Assembly: GCF_048593165.1 (NCBI RefSeq)
Contig: NZ_CP184271.1
Origin: Pectobacterium sp013449375
GTDB lineage: Bacteria; Pseudomonadota; Gammaproteobacteria; Enterobacterales; Enterobacteriaceae
DNA length: 64,000 nt
Reading direction: 5' to 3' (one strand)
Shown here one piece after another: positions 8,489-15,353 of this stretch (within the stretch, counting starts at the first letter, position 1; each line of letters opens with the position of its first letter). The position numbers and the translations under genes were made by a program. The notes under the pieces were generated by a model. It did not search any database, was not told the DNA's origin, and saw only the letters and a program-made list of their open reading frames with translations.

Positions 8489-9625
8489 ATGAAAATCAAA
8501 AATACTCTCTGCCTACATATCCTGATGGCGACGCTTGCCATCCTGTTCCTGAGCGCGCCTCCATTGGTGAAGAGCGTGGATCCGGCGCTGACATTCCAGC
8601 CACTGGTTAACACCATGGAAGGGACGGCAAAAGAACAAAAGGAAAAGATTGCCACCCTTTCACATGCGTTGCAGGGCAATGCGATTTTCTTTCTTGGCGC
8701 TTCCGAAGTTTCCACATCTGAAGATGAGCACTACGCGGTCTATAATTATTTTAATAACCAGTTAAAGCGTCCGGTCGTGGCCTATGGTGATAGCTATATC
8801 GATAACGTTACGCATTTTCTTCTGCTTTCCCGTTTTAAAAATGAGCTGAACGCTAACAGTAAAGTAGTCTTGCTGCTGGCGCCCGATAGCTTTTATTCAG
8901 ACGGTATTCCCCCAGCCATTTTCGCCAACAACTTCCCAGCTTCTATTTTTAATCCCTTGATGCAAGATGAGCAAGCGCGCCCCTTTTTGGTCAATTACTT
9001 ACACAGTATCAATAAAGAAGAGATCAGCCATTTAACGTTTGGCCAAATGCAAGTCTATGGCTGGGATCTGCAAACTATCTGGCAGGAAGTGAGCTATCAG
9101 TTTGCAAATTTCTGCGAACTGATAAAAAAAGATTGGCTAGCGATGCTGGGCATTACCCCCCAACCCACACAGCCCTGGCCGCCTCAGCCGACGGCGAATA
9201 CCGTCCCCGACTGGGCTCGTGAGCGGGAGCAGGCTCGCGTGCTTAACCAATCTCGCCAGCAAAGTGCAGAAACCTTGTGGATGGATAAGTCTGTTTTTGC
9301 AGACGATCCAACGCGCGAAGAGTGGGATGATGCGCCGATTGTACCCGCACAAATGGAGGCATTACGGGCGACGATTCAACTGCTGAAAGCGCGTAACGTC
9401 CAGTTTGTGGTGATTATCGATCCGATTAATCCGTGGGCGATTAAGAATTCCGAGAAATTCCAGCCCGTCGACAGCCAAATCAGAGCGATGTTGGAAGAAA
9501 ATCAGGTGCGCTATTTTGATATGTATGCGCAGCCTTATCAAAACGGTTGGAATTGGGATCGCTTGCACCCAACGGAGCCTGCCTGGGTCGAGATGGATCA
9601 ATTTATTGCAGAGAGTTTTAAATGA
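8489..9625 (+). CDS. dltD: DltD-like protein of D-alanylation pathway
   Basis: DltD family protein of 378 residues. An N-terminal hydrophobic anchor (about residues 7-28) places the catalytic domain in the periplasm. Ser72 in FFLGASEVS corresponds to the GSSE serine of Gram-positive DltD (here GASE), and the C-terminal NWDRLHPTEPAW provides the D..H pair of the catalytic triad. In the Gram-positive pathway DltD takes part in the last transfer of D-alanine to the acceptor polymer; the acceptor here is unknown, as no teichoic acid exists. First gene of the operon; its stop overlaps the start of the small dltX gene. Confidence 0.88.
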   Translation: MKIKNTLCLHILMATLAILFLSAPPLVKSVDPALTFQPLVNTMEGTAKEQKEKIATLSHALQGNAIFFLGASEVSTSEDEHYAVYNYFNNQLKRPVVAYGDSYIDNVTHFLLLSRFKNELNANSKVVLLLAPDSFYSDGIPPAIFANNFPASIFNPLMQDEQARPFLVNYLHSINKEEISHLTFGQMQVYGWDLQTIWQEVSYQFANFCELIKKDWLAMLGITPQPTQPWPPQPTANTVPDWAREREQARVLNQSRQQSAETLWMDKSVFADDPTREEWDDAPIVPAQMEALRATIQLLKARNVQFVVIIDPINPWAIKNSEKFQPVDSQIRAMLEENQVRYFDMYAQPYQNGWNWDRLHPTEPAWVEMDQFIAESFK

Positions 9626-9744
9626 TGAAAACTGCTATTCGCCTTTTTTTCCTTTATCTCTTGCTGGCCATCACTATCGTCGCATGGACCTCTGTTGATG
9701 AAAGTATGAGTTTAAAAGTGCATTTTGAATATCAAAAATTCTGA
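9622..9744 (+). CDS. dltX: DltX-like microprotein, 40 residues
   Basis: A 40-residue protein starting at ATG 9622 (ATGATG overlapping the dltD stop) and ending 7 bases before dltB. It has a single membrane helix (about residues 7-24, LFFLYLLLAITIVAWTS) and a C-terminus ending HFEYQKF. The last residues match the FxYxxF motif of Gram-positive DltX, whose tyrosine is described as carrying the D-alanyl group between DltB and DltD. Position between dltD and dltB, the helix and the motif together make the call strong despite the small size. Starting at the second ATG would shorten it by one residue. Confidence 0.85.
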   Translation: MMKTAIRLFFLYLLLAITIVAWTSVDESMSLKVHFEYQKF

Positions 9745-9751
9745 AGGATGA

Positions 9752-10873
9752 ATGATGTACAGCTCCGGAATGTTTTTTTTCCTTCTGTTTTCATCGGCGT
9801 TACTGTTTGCGCTGGTTAACCGCGTATTCAGCTATCGGCTGACGTATTTATCCGCCTTTTCCGTATTGGCGGTACTAGGCTGGGGATACATTTTCCAGGG
9901 GGATTATATTGTTCCCGTTGCGGTTTTCCTGAGCTTTTATCTTCTGGTCACCTTAAAAGAGAAGGGGTGGCTAAAAACCTGGCAGGCAGTCAGCCTGACG
10001 CTGTTGCCGCTGTTCTTGGTGAAATTACACCTCAATAACCACTGGGGCATGATTGGTCTGTCCTTTATGACCTTCCGCGCCATTGATGTACTGCTTTATC
10101 GCAGCAAGAAAGATGGTCAGCATTTCCTGCATTACTTCTGCTATCTCTTTATGCCTTTTATTATTTTGGCTGGCCCGATGTATCGCTGGCGAACATGGGT
10201 TAATGATATTAATAAGCCGGTTTTCATCATTACCCGTGAGCAGTTTTTGGTCGCGATGGAGCAAATTTTTACCGGTATTATCCAGAAGTTCTTATTTGCC
10301 ATGCTAATCAATAATCTGGTGATTGAATCATGGAGTCAGCGCCCGTTTACGTTGAGTGTGGGCGTTGTGATGTCGCTAGCTTACAGCGCTTATCTCTATT
10401 TTGATTTTGCTGGCTACAGCAATATGGCTATCGGGGCAGGGCGCTTATTTGGTCTGAATATCCCAGCAAACTTTAATCTGCCTATTCTGGCTAAAAACCC
10501 GCAGGATTTCTGGCGGCGCTTCCACATCAGCCTGTCTGAATGGCTGAGGGACGTGGTCTTTATGCCAATTTATATGAACCTGATGAAGCTCGACTTTTTC
10601 CGTCAGAACAAAACGCTGGCGCAGAATATTGGCATCTTCTGCACCCTGTTTTGTATGGGGGCATGGAACGGGCTTGAACGACACTATGTCATCAGCGGTG
10701 CGCTGTTTGGCGCCATTTCCGTTGCTCATAACATGTTGCTCTGGTCAGCCAAACGCAGCCCAGCACTGAGCAAGGGTTTAGATCATCCGGTTATTGCGTT
10801 CATCGGTCGTATTCTGACGCTGGCAAGCGCTGCGGCCTCCCTCTACATCTTTAGCGGAATGTCTCCTCTATGA
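9752..10873 (+). CDS. dltB: DltB, membrane-bound O-acyltransferase for D-alanine export
   Basis: MBOAT-family membrane protein of 373 residues with about ten hydrophobic segments. The catalytic histidine is His258 in DFWRRFHISLSEWLRD, the hallmark of DltB/AlgI-type enzymes. DltB receives D-alanine from carrier DltC on the cytoplasmic side and passes it across the inner membrane. AAGGA lies 3 bases before the ATG at 9752 and 6 bases before the ATG at 9755, so the second may be the real start. The stop overlaps dltA by 4 bases (ATGA), indicating coupling. Confidence 0.92.
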   Translation: MMYSSGMFFFLLFSSALLFALVNRVFSYRLTYLSAFSVLAVLGWGYIFQGDYIVPVAVFLSFYLLVTLKEKGWLKTWQAVSLTLLPLFLVKLHLNNHWGMIGLSFMTFRAIDVLLYRSKKDGQHFLHYFCYLFMPFIILAGPMYRWRTWVNDINKPVFIITREQFLVAMEQIFTGIIQKFLFAMLINNLVIESWSQRPFTLSVGVVMSLAYSAYLYFDFAGYSNMAIGAGRLFGLNIPANFNLPILAKNPQDFWRRFHISLSEWLRDVVFMPIYMNLMKLDFFRQNKTLAQNIGIFCTLFCMGAWNGLERHYVISGALFGAISVAHNMLLWSAKRSPALSKGLDHPVIAFIGRILTLASAAASLYIFSGMSPL

Positions 10874-12309
10874 ATATGAACCAACACAGCGAGCTTCAGG
10901 AACTGCAAGATTTCCTCTGTGCGGCATTGCTTAACCCCGCTAACCCTGAACGGTTGGCGATTAGTGGCAGCGATGAAGCGATGACGTGGCAACAGCTCTC
11001 CGTTGCGGTGACAGACTGGGCGCAGCGCTACCAGCAATGTCGGCAACCTGCGGGGCCGCCGGTCGTGTTATATGGGCACCAGCAGGCGGAGTTTGCCGTG
11101 GCGATCTATAGCTGTCTGCTGCATAACATTCCGTATATTCCGGTGGACTGCATCTATCCGCAGGAGCGGCTTAAAGAGATTTGCCACCTAGCGAGCGCGC
11201 CTTACTATTATGATGTCGCGACCCGACAGTTCATTGCGACCGGAGAAGCAGGACAGGCGCTGGTGGAACAGGACCTCGCCTATATTATGTTCACTTCCGG
11301 CAGCACTGGAAAACCTAAAGGGGTGCAGATCGGACGTGAAAGCCTGTGGCACTTCATGAAATGGGTGCGTCAAGACTTTGCGTTGCCAGAGGTACCCGTG
11401 CTGATGAACCATGCGGTGTTCAGCTTCGATCTCTCGTTGATCCCATTACTGGCGAACGTGGCGACAGGCGGGCATATCGTTCTGAATGCGAAAGAGGATA
11501 TCGCGGCTGAAAACTGGCTCGACCGCCTGAAAGACAACGGCGTTTCCGCTTGGGTGTCAACGCCATCTTTTGCTTACCAGAGGCTGCTTTCCCCTCAGTT
11601 CAACAGCGAATATTTACCTGAACTCAATGTTTTCGTGTTCATTGGTGAAGTCCTAAACAAAGCGCTGGTCAAGCAGCTACGCCGCCGCTTCCCGCATGCC
11701 AAAATTCTCAACTCCTATGGTCCAACGGAAGCGACTATCGCGACTACCGTTATTGAAATCACCGATGAAATCCTGCACAGTGACAACGACTTGCTGCCGG
11801 TCGGCGCGATGATGCCGGATTCCAGAATGGAAATTACCGCTGAAGGTGAGTTGATCATTTGGGGTAAAAATGTGATGCGTGGTTACCTTGGATTGGCGAA
11901 AGAGAATGCGGAAAAATTGCTGCATCGGGAAAGTGAAGCGTTCCGTGGCTACAGAACTGGCGATCTGGGCTATGAAGACGGGCTGCTATACTGTCAGGGG
12001 CGCAATGACAGCCAGATCAAACTGAATGGCTACCGCATTGAAATCAACGAGATTGAAAATCGCCTGTTGGCGATGTCCGACATCAGTGAAGCGGTGGTTC
12101 TGCCGCTAATGAAATCGGGCGGCGGCGTTCTGCGCATTGCGGCGTTCTGTGTGACGAATTTAGCGCCAGAAGCGATTAAAACGTCGCTCTCGAAGGTGAT
12201 TCCGCCCTACATGGTGCCTTCCCAAATTATTATCAAAGATGCGTTGCCGCTTAACCCTAACGGCAAAATTGACCGTAAGCTGCTGGATACCCATGCCCGC
12301 ACGATCTAA
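10870..12309 (+). CDS. dltA: D-alanine--[D-alanyl carrier protein] ligase DltA
   Basis: Adenylate-forming enzyme of 479 residues that activates D-alanine with ATP and loads it on DltC. Core motifs are all present: FTSGSTGKPKG (about residue 140), NSYGPTEATIAT (about 280), YRTGDLG (about 361), and the C-terminal lysine in NPNGKIDRK (about 463). Length is close to the usual 500 residues. D-alanine rather than another amino acid is inferred from the operon, not from pocket residues. Cytosolic. Translationally coupled to dltB; dltC follows 12 bases later. Confidence 0.9.
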   Translation: MNMNQHSELQELQDFLCAALLNPANPERLAISGSDEAMTWQQLSVAVTDWAQRYQQCRQPAGPPVVLYGHQQAEFAVAIYSCLLHNIPYIPVDCIYPQERLKEICHLASAPYYYDVATRQFIATGEAGQALVEQDLAYIMFTSGSTGKPKGVQIGRESLWHFMKWVRQDFALPEVPVLMNHAVFSFDLSLIPLLANVATGGHIVLNAKEDIAAENWLDRLKDNGVSAWVSTPSFAYQRLLSPQFNSEYLPELNVFVFIGEVLNKALVKQLRRRFPHAKILNSYGPTEATIATTVIEITDEILHSDNDLLPVGAMMPDSRMEITAEGELIIWGKNVMRGYLGLAKENAEKLLHRESEAFRGYRTGDLGYEDGLLYCQGRNDSQIKLNGYRIEINEIENRLLAMSDISEAVVLPLMKSGGGVLRIAAFCVTNLAPEAIKTSLSKVIPPYMVPSQIIIKDALPLNPNGKIDRKLLDTHARTI

Positions 12310-12321
12310 TACTCAGGAAAA

Positions 12322-12546
12322 ATGATGGAACAGGAAATACTCGCGCTGTTTGAAAAGATCTTATCCCGCAAAGTGGGCTTTAATGATGAGCTGATTGAGT
12401 CTGATATTCTCGACTCTATTCTGGCGGTCGATTTGGTGCTGGAAGTGCAGGACGTTTACGGCTGCGTGATCCCACCGACCGAAGTCGCTACCATTCTGAA
12501 AACCCCAGCGGAACTGGCTCGCTATATTGAAGAGAATCGCGGCTAA
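12322..12546 (+). CDS. dltC: D-alanyl carrier protein DltC
   Basis: Acyl-carrier-type protein of 74 residues, acidic and helical. Ser32 in DILDSILAVDLV is the expected 4'-phosphopantetheine attachment site. It carries activated D-alanine from DltA to DltB. Final gene of the operon dltD-dltX-dltB-dltA-dltC. It is followed by an interrupted terminator (see the inserted element). A dedicated pantetheinyl transferase is not present here, so a housekeeping enzyme must load it. Confidence 0.9.
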   Translation: MMEQEILALFEKILSRKVGFNDELIESDILDSILAVDLVLEVQDVYGCVIPPTEVATILKTPAELARYIEENRG

Positions 12547-12585
12547 GCCTGAAACGGCGACGGTTTTTCATGATTTAACAACCCT

Positions 12586-12598
12586 GGATATTTATCTG
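12586..12598 (+). repeat. Left 13-bp direct repeat flanking the inserted element
   Basis: GGATATTTATCTG, identical to 12713-12725. The two copies abut the ends of the inverted-repeat element exactly, as a target-site duplication would. Confidence 0.7.
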
Positions 12599-12712
12599 TA
12601 ATGCTGTTCACTTAAGTATGGATTTAGGGGGAAACACGGTGATGAGGTTCCCGTAGGGAGACCTCGCACCGTGGTAGCCCCCGGTATCTCGATTCTTAAA
12701 CGATCGGCATTA
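12599..12712. mobile_element. MITE-like inverted-repeat element, 114 bp
   Basis: The element begins TAATGC and ends GCATTA; its terminal 23 bases match in inverted orientation at 17 of 23 positions (including TTAAG). Its core is a long GC-rich hairpin: GGGGG, CACGGTG and GAGGT pair with ACCTC, CACCG(T)G and CCCCC across 12627-12682. It is bounded on both sides by the same 13 bases. No coding capacity, so if mobile it would be moved in trans. The family is not one I can name; it may be a repeat shared across this genus. Confidence 0.65.
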
Positions 12713-12725
12713 GGATATTTATCTG
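12713..12725 (+). repeat. Right 13-bp direct repeat flanking the inserted element
   Basis: Second copy of GGATATTTATCTG, directly after the GCATTA end of the element and continuing into GGGGTTTTTTT, the 3' arm and T tract of the dlt terminator. Confidence 0.7.
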
Positions 12726-12899
12726 GGGTTTTTTTATGGGTTTTTATTAAGGCTTATTATTTATGGGTGAAAAACAGGGCGGCGTGATTCTCTATTCAAA
12801 CCTTCCTAATTATTAAAATTGTATCCGTGGTGTTGAATATTTGTTGCAGATATTATCTAAAAAGATCTTTCAACAATGGATAATACACGGAGAAGTAAA

Positions 12900-13778
12900 A
12901 TGGACTCATTCACTTTAGAAGATCGCTTTGATTTTCAGCCTCTAATTAACTCTCAAGGTGAAACTTGTCATTTTGGTGTGCGCATTGAGCCTAAACAGTC
13001 AGGCGTGCATATTGGTGAATTATCACCTACTTGGCTGCGTACATTAGTCGAAAACGAACAATTAGTGGTACTGCGGGGCTTTGATAGCTTTACGAGTGCA
13101 GAAAATTTAACAACATACTGCGCAGCCATGGGTGACATTATGCAATGGCCTTTTGGTGCCGTGTTGGAACTGGTTGAACAACCCGATGCGACCGACCATA
13201 TCTTTGCTAACAACTACGTCCCCTTGCACTGGGATGGCATGTACCTGAAAACAGTGCCAGAACTACAAGTCTTTCAATGCGTCTCAGCCATTGGTAAAGA
13301 GCAGGGGGGGAGAACCACGTTTTCGAGTACCACTGCGGCGCTACGGCTGGCATCACCCGAAACCAAAGCATTGTGGCAGCGTGCAACCGGTCAGTATCAG
13401 CGCGCAGTCGAGCTATACAGCAGTACCGCACAGGCGCCCATTATAGAACAGCACCCCTACCGCACTTATCCCGTCATTCGTTTTTGTGAGCCACCGATTG
13501 CGGGCGATAAAGAATTCCTGAATCCATCGACTTATCACTTCTCTGGTATTGAACCTGAAGAGCAAGAACAATTACTCAGCAGCTTGCAAGACGCCTTATA
13601 TGATCCACGGGTTTATTATGCCCACCAGTGGCAAAGCGGAGATATTGCGATTGCAGATAACTACTCGTTATTACACGGCCGAGAATCTTATTCGAGCCAA
13701 AGTGGTCGCCATCTCCGTCGGGTGCATATCCATGCTAAACAGCCATTGAATAACCCACATTTGGTGCAACCGTCATGA
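12900..13778 (+). CDS. TauD/TfdA-family Fe(II)/2-oxoglutarate dioxygenase, PvcB-like
   Basis: Dioxygenase of 292 residues from ATG 12900, which has GGAG upstream at proper spacing; an in-frame ATG at 12876 lacks one. The iron-binding HxD lies in PLHWDGMY, and the distal histidine is probably in LLHGRESY, with the 2-oxoglutarate arginine in RHLRRVHIH. Overall resemblance is to PvcB/IsnB enzymes that oxidise tyrosine-derived isocyanides, but no isocyanide synthase (PvcA/IsnA) is present nearby, so the substrate is unknown. It overlaps the flavin monooxygenase by 4 bases, so the two surely act in one pathway. Confidence 0.8.
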   Translation: MDSFTLEDRFDFQPLINSQGETCHFGVRIEPKQSGVHIGELSPTWLRTLVENEQLVVLRGFDSFTSAENLTTYCAAMGDIMQWPFGAVLELVEQPDATDHIFANNYVPLHWDGMYLKTVPELQVFQCVSAIGKEQGGRTTFSSTTAALRLASPETKALWQRATGQYQRAVELYSSTAQAPIIEQHPYRTYPVIRFCEPPIAGDKEFLNPSTYHFSGIEPEEQEQLLSSLQDALYDPRVYYAHQWQSGDIAIADNYSLLHGRESYSSQSGRHLRRVHIHAKQPLNNPHLVQPS

Positions 13779-15208
13779 AACCACAGCATGTTGATCTCAT
13801 GATTATCGGCGCGGGGCCGGTCGGTCTGGCCTGTGCTTATCTTGCCCATCTGTCCGGTTTAAGCACCGTCATTATCGACAAATCACAAGGGCCGCTAACG
13901 GTCGGCCGTGCTGATGCGCTAAACGCCCGCAGCTTGCAACTGCTTGAAATTATCGGTTTATTCGATGAGCTTTACCCCTTGGGTAAAACCTGCAATACCA
14001 GCTCTGTCTGGTCAAAAGGCAAGTTTATTTCACGCCAGTCTACCTGGTGGGAGGCTCTACAAGGCTGTTTTCACAAACATTTCTTAATGATTGGTCAGGC
14101 TTATGTAGAACAAGCGCTCGATACTAAGCTCACCGAATTAAACAAAGCCGTGAGCCGCAATACCGCCGTGCAAGATATTGTGTTAGAGGAAGACGGCTGC
14201 CTCACCACGCTTTCCAGCGGTGAGGTCGTTCGCTCCCAGTATTTGATTGGTGCAGATGGCTCACGATCGTTTGTGCGCCAACACTTTGCTATTCCGTTTG
14301 AGATCACGCGGCCACAAATTACCTGGGCCGTGATTGATGGCGAAATAGAAACTGATTTCCAAAAAGTGCCGGAAATTATTGTTTTCCAGGCAGAAACCGC
14401 CGATGTCGCTTGGATACCACGTGAAGGTAAGATTGATCGTTTCTATATCCAGATGGAGAGTGAGGATTTCACGCAACAGCAGGCGATAGATAAAATTAAC
14501 CATGCTCTGCAACCACACCGTCTGCGCTTCAAGTCTATTGAGTGGTATTCACAATTCTCGGTTAAAGAGTCTGTAGCAGAACACTATAACCTTGAAAATA
14601 AAATATTTATCGCTGGTGATGCGAGCCATATTCACTCGGTAAATGGTGGGCAAGGGTTAAATACCGGGTTGGCTGATGCCTTTAACCTCATCTGGAAAAT
14701 CGCGATGATTACCCATCATCATGCGCCCCAAACGTTATTACAGACTTACGAAACAGAGCGAAAAGCGGTCGCGCTGGAAGTGGTAAAAACGTCAGCGGAA
14801 CTCGTGCGTTCAACCAAAACCTCAGAGACAGGCACCCATGCCGATGACTACGTCAAGATTGTCGAAAAACGTGCGGGTTACATCACGGGAATGGGCGTTC
14901 GCTATGGAACAGGTGGAAGTGTTGGCGACAGGCTGCATGATTTTATGTGGCGTGATTCTCAATCCAGTCAGCCAAACCGCATTTACTCACAGCTAAATTA
15001 TCACCATTACAGTTTGCTCATCATTGGCACGGCAGCTGTACCTGCATCACTGCCTGATATCGTCAATGTCCTGCACGTTGCAACGGGAAGTAGCCCCTAT
15101 CCCGATCAATACCTGTTAGTTCGGCCAGATGGCTATATCGCCGCCACAGCGCCTCTCGACCACCCTTCCGCGATCGGCCATTACTTTAGCGACTGGCGAG
15201 TTCAATAG
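13775..15208 (+). CDS. FAD-dependent aromatic monooxygenase, PheA/TfdB family
   Basis: Single-component flavoprotein hydroxylase of 477 residues. The N-terminal Rossmann motif GAGPVGLACAYLAHLSG binds FAD, and the second FAD motif IFIAGDASHIHSVNGGQGLN (GD...P-type) lies at about residue 287. DGSRSFVRQ is the DG motif. The C-terminal region is shorter than in phenol hydroxylases and ends with YLLVRPDGYIAA, the remnant of the thioredoxin-like domain found in this family. It starts at ATG overlapping the stop of the dioxygenase. Together they look like tailoring enzymes for an aromatic metabolite; a natural-product role is inferred. Confidence 0.82.
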   Translation: MKPQHVDLMIIGAGPVGLACAYLAHLSGLSTVIIDKSQGPLTVGRADALNARSLQLLEIIGLFDELYPLGKTCNTSSVWSKGKFISRQSTWWEALQGCFHKHFLMIGQAYVEQALDTKLTELNKAVSRNTAVQDIVLEEDGCLTTLSSGEVVRSQYLIGADGSRSFVRQHFAIPFEITRPQITWAVIDGEIETDFQKVPEIIVFQAETADVAWIPREGKIDRFYIQMESEDFTQQQAIDKINHALQPHRLRFKSIEWYSQFSVKESVAEHYNLENKIFIAGDASHIHSVNGGQGLNTGLADAFNLIWKIAMITHHHAPQTLLQTYETERKAVALEVVKTSAELVRSTKTSETGTHADDYVKIVEKRAGYITGMGVRYGTGGSVGDRLHDFMWRDSQSSQPNRIYSQLNYHHYSLLIIGTAAVPASLPDIVNVLHVATGSSPYPDQYLLVRPDGYIAATAPLDHPSAIGHYFSDWRVQ

Positions 15209-15222
15209 CATAAACGTTGCCG

Positions 15223-15256
15223 GCTCAGTGATTGTTGCACTGAGCTGGTTTTATTT
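15223..15256 (+). terminator. Terminator after the flavin monooxygenase gene
   Basis: Eight-base stem GCTCAGTG / CACTGAGC with a 7-base loop, followed by T-rich TGGTTTTATTTT. Confidence 0.65.
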
Positions 15257-15353
15257 TGTCGAGAAGAGTGACAGCAATAAGGTTTCAGGTCATTACCTGA
15301 TGCACTAATCTGTGTAAAATCAGCGCTAACCCAATATCGTGGAGTGACCTGCT

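Larger units (their letters stand above)
12580..12733 (+). terminator. dlt operon terminator, split by an inserted element
   Basis: Removing 12599-12712 and one copy of the 13-base repeat rejoins AACCCTGGATA and TATCTGGGGTT into an 11-pair stem (two wobble pairs) with a 2-base loop, followed by TTTTT. This is a standard terminator directly after dltC. In the present sequence the two arms lie on opposite sides of the element. Confidence 0.65.
12547..12899. other. Intergenic region holding the dlt terminator and an inserted element
   Basis: No gene. It contains the dlt terminator split by the inverted-repeat element described separately. The AT-rich stretch from 12733 to the dioxygenase start should hold the next promoter. 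Confidence 0.6.

Noticed and set aside
8317..8610. Plus-strand open frame of 97 codons overlapping the dltD start
   Set aside because: Overlaps dltD in another frame and has no ribosome site or family-like sequence.
12586..12725. Reading the direct and inverted repeats as a CRISPR array
   Set aside because: Only two direct copies of 13 bp with a palindromic insert and no cas genes; fits an insertion.
12547..12899. Search for an isocyanide synthase (pvcA/isnA) or its remains before the dioxygenase
   Set aside because: No coding sequence in any frame resembles it; the region is terminator, element and AT-rich promoter DNA.
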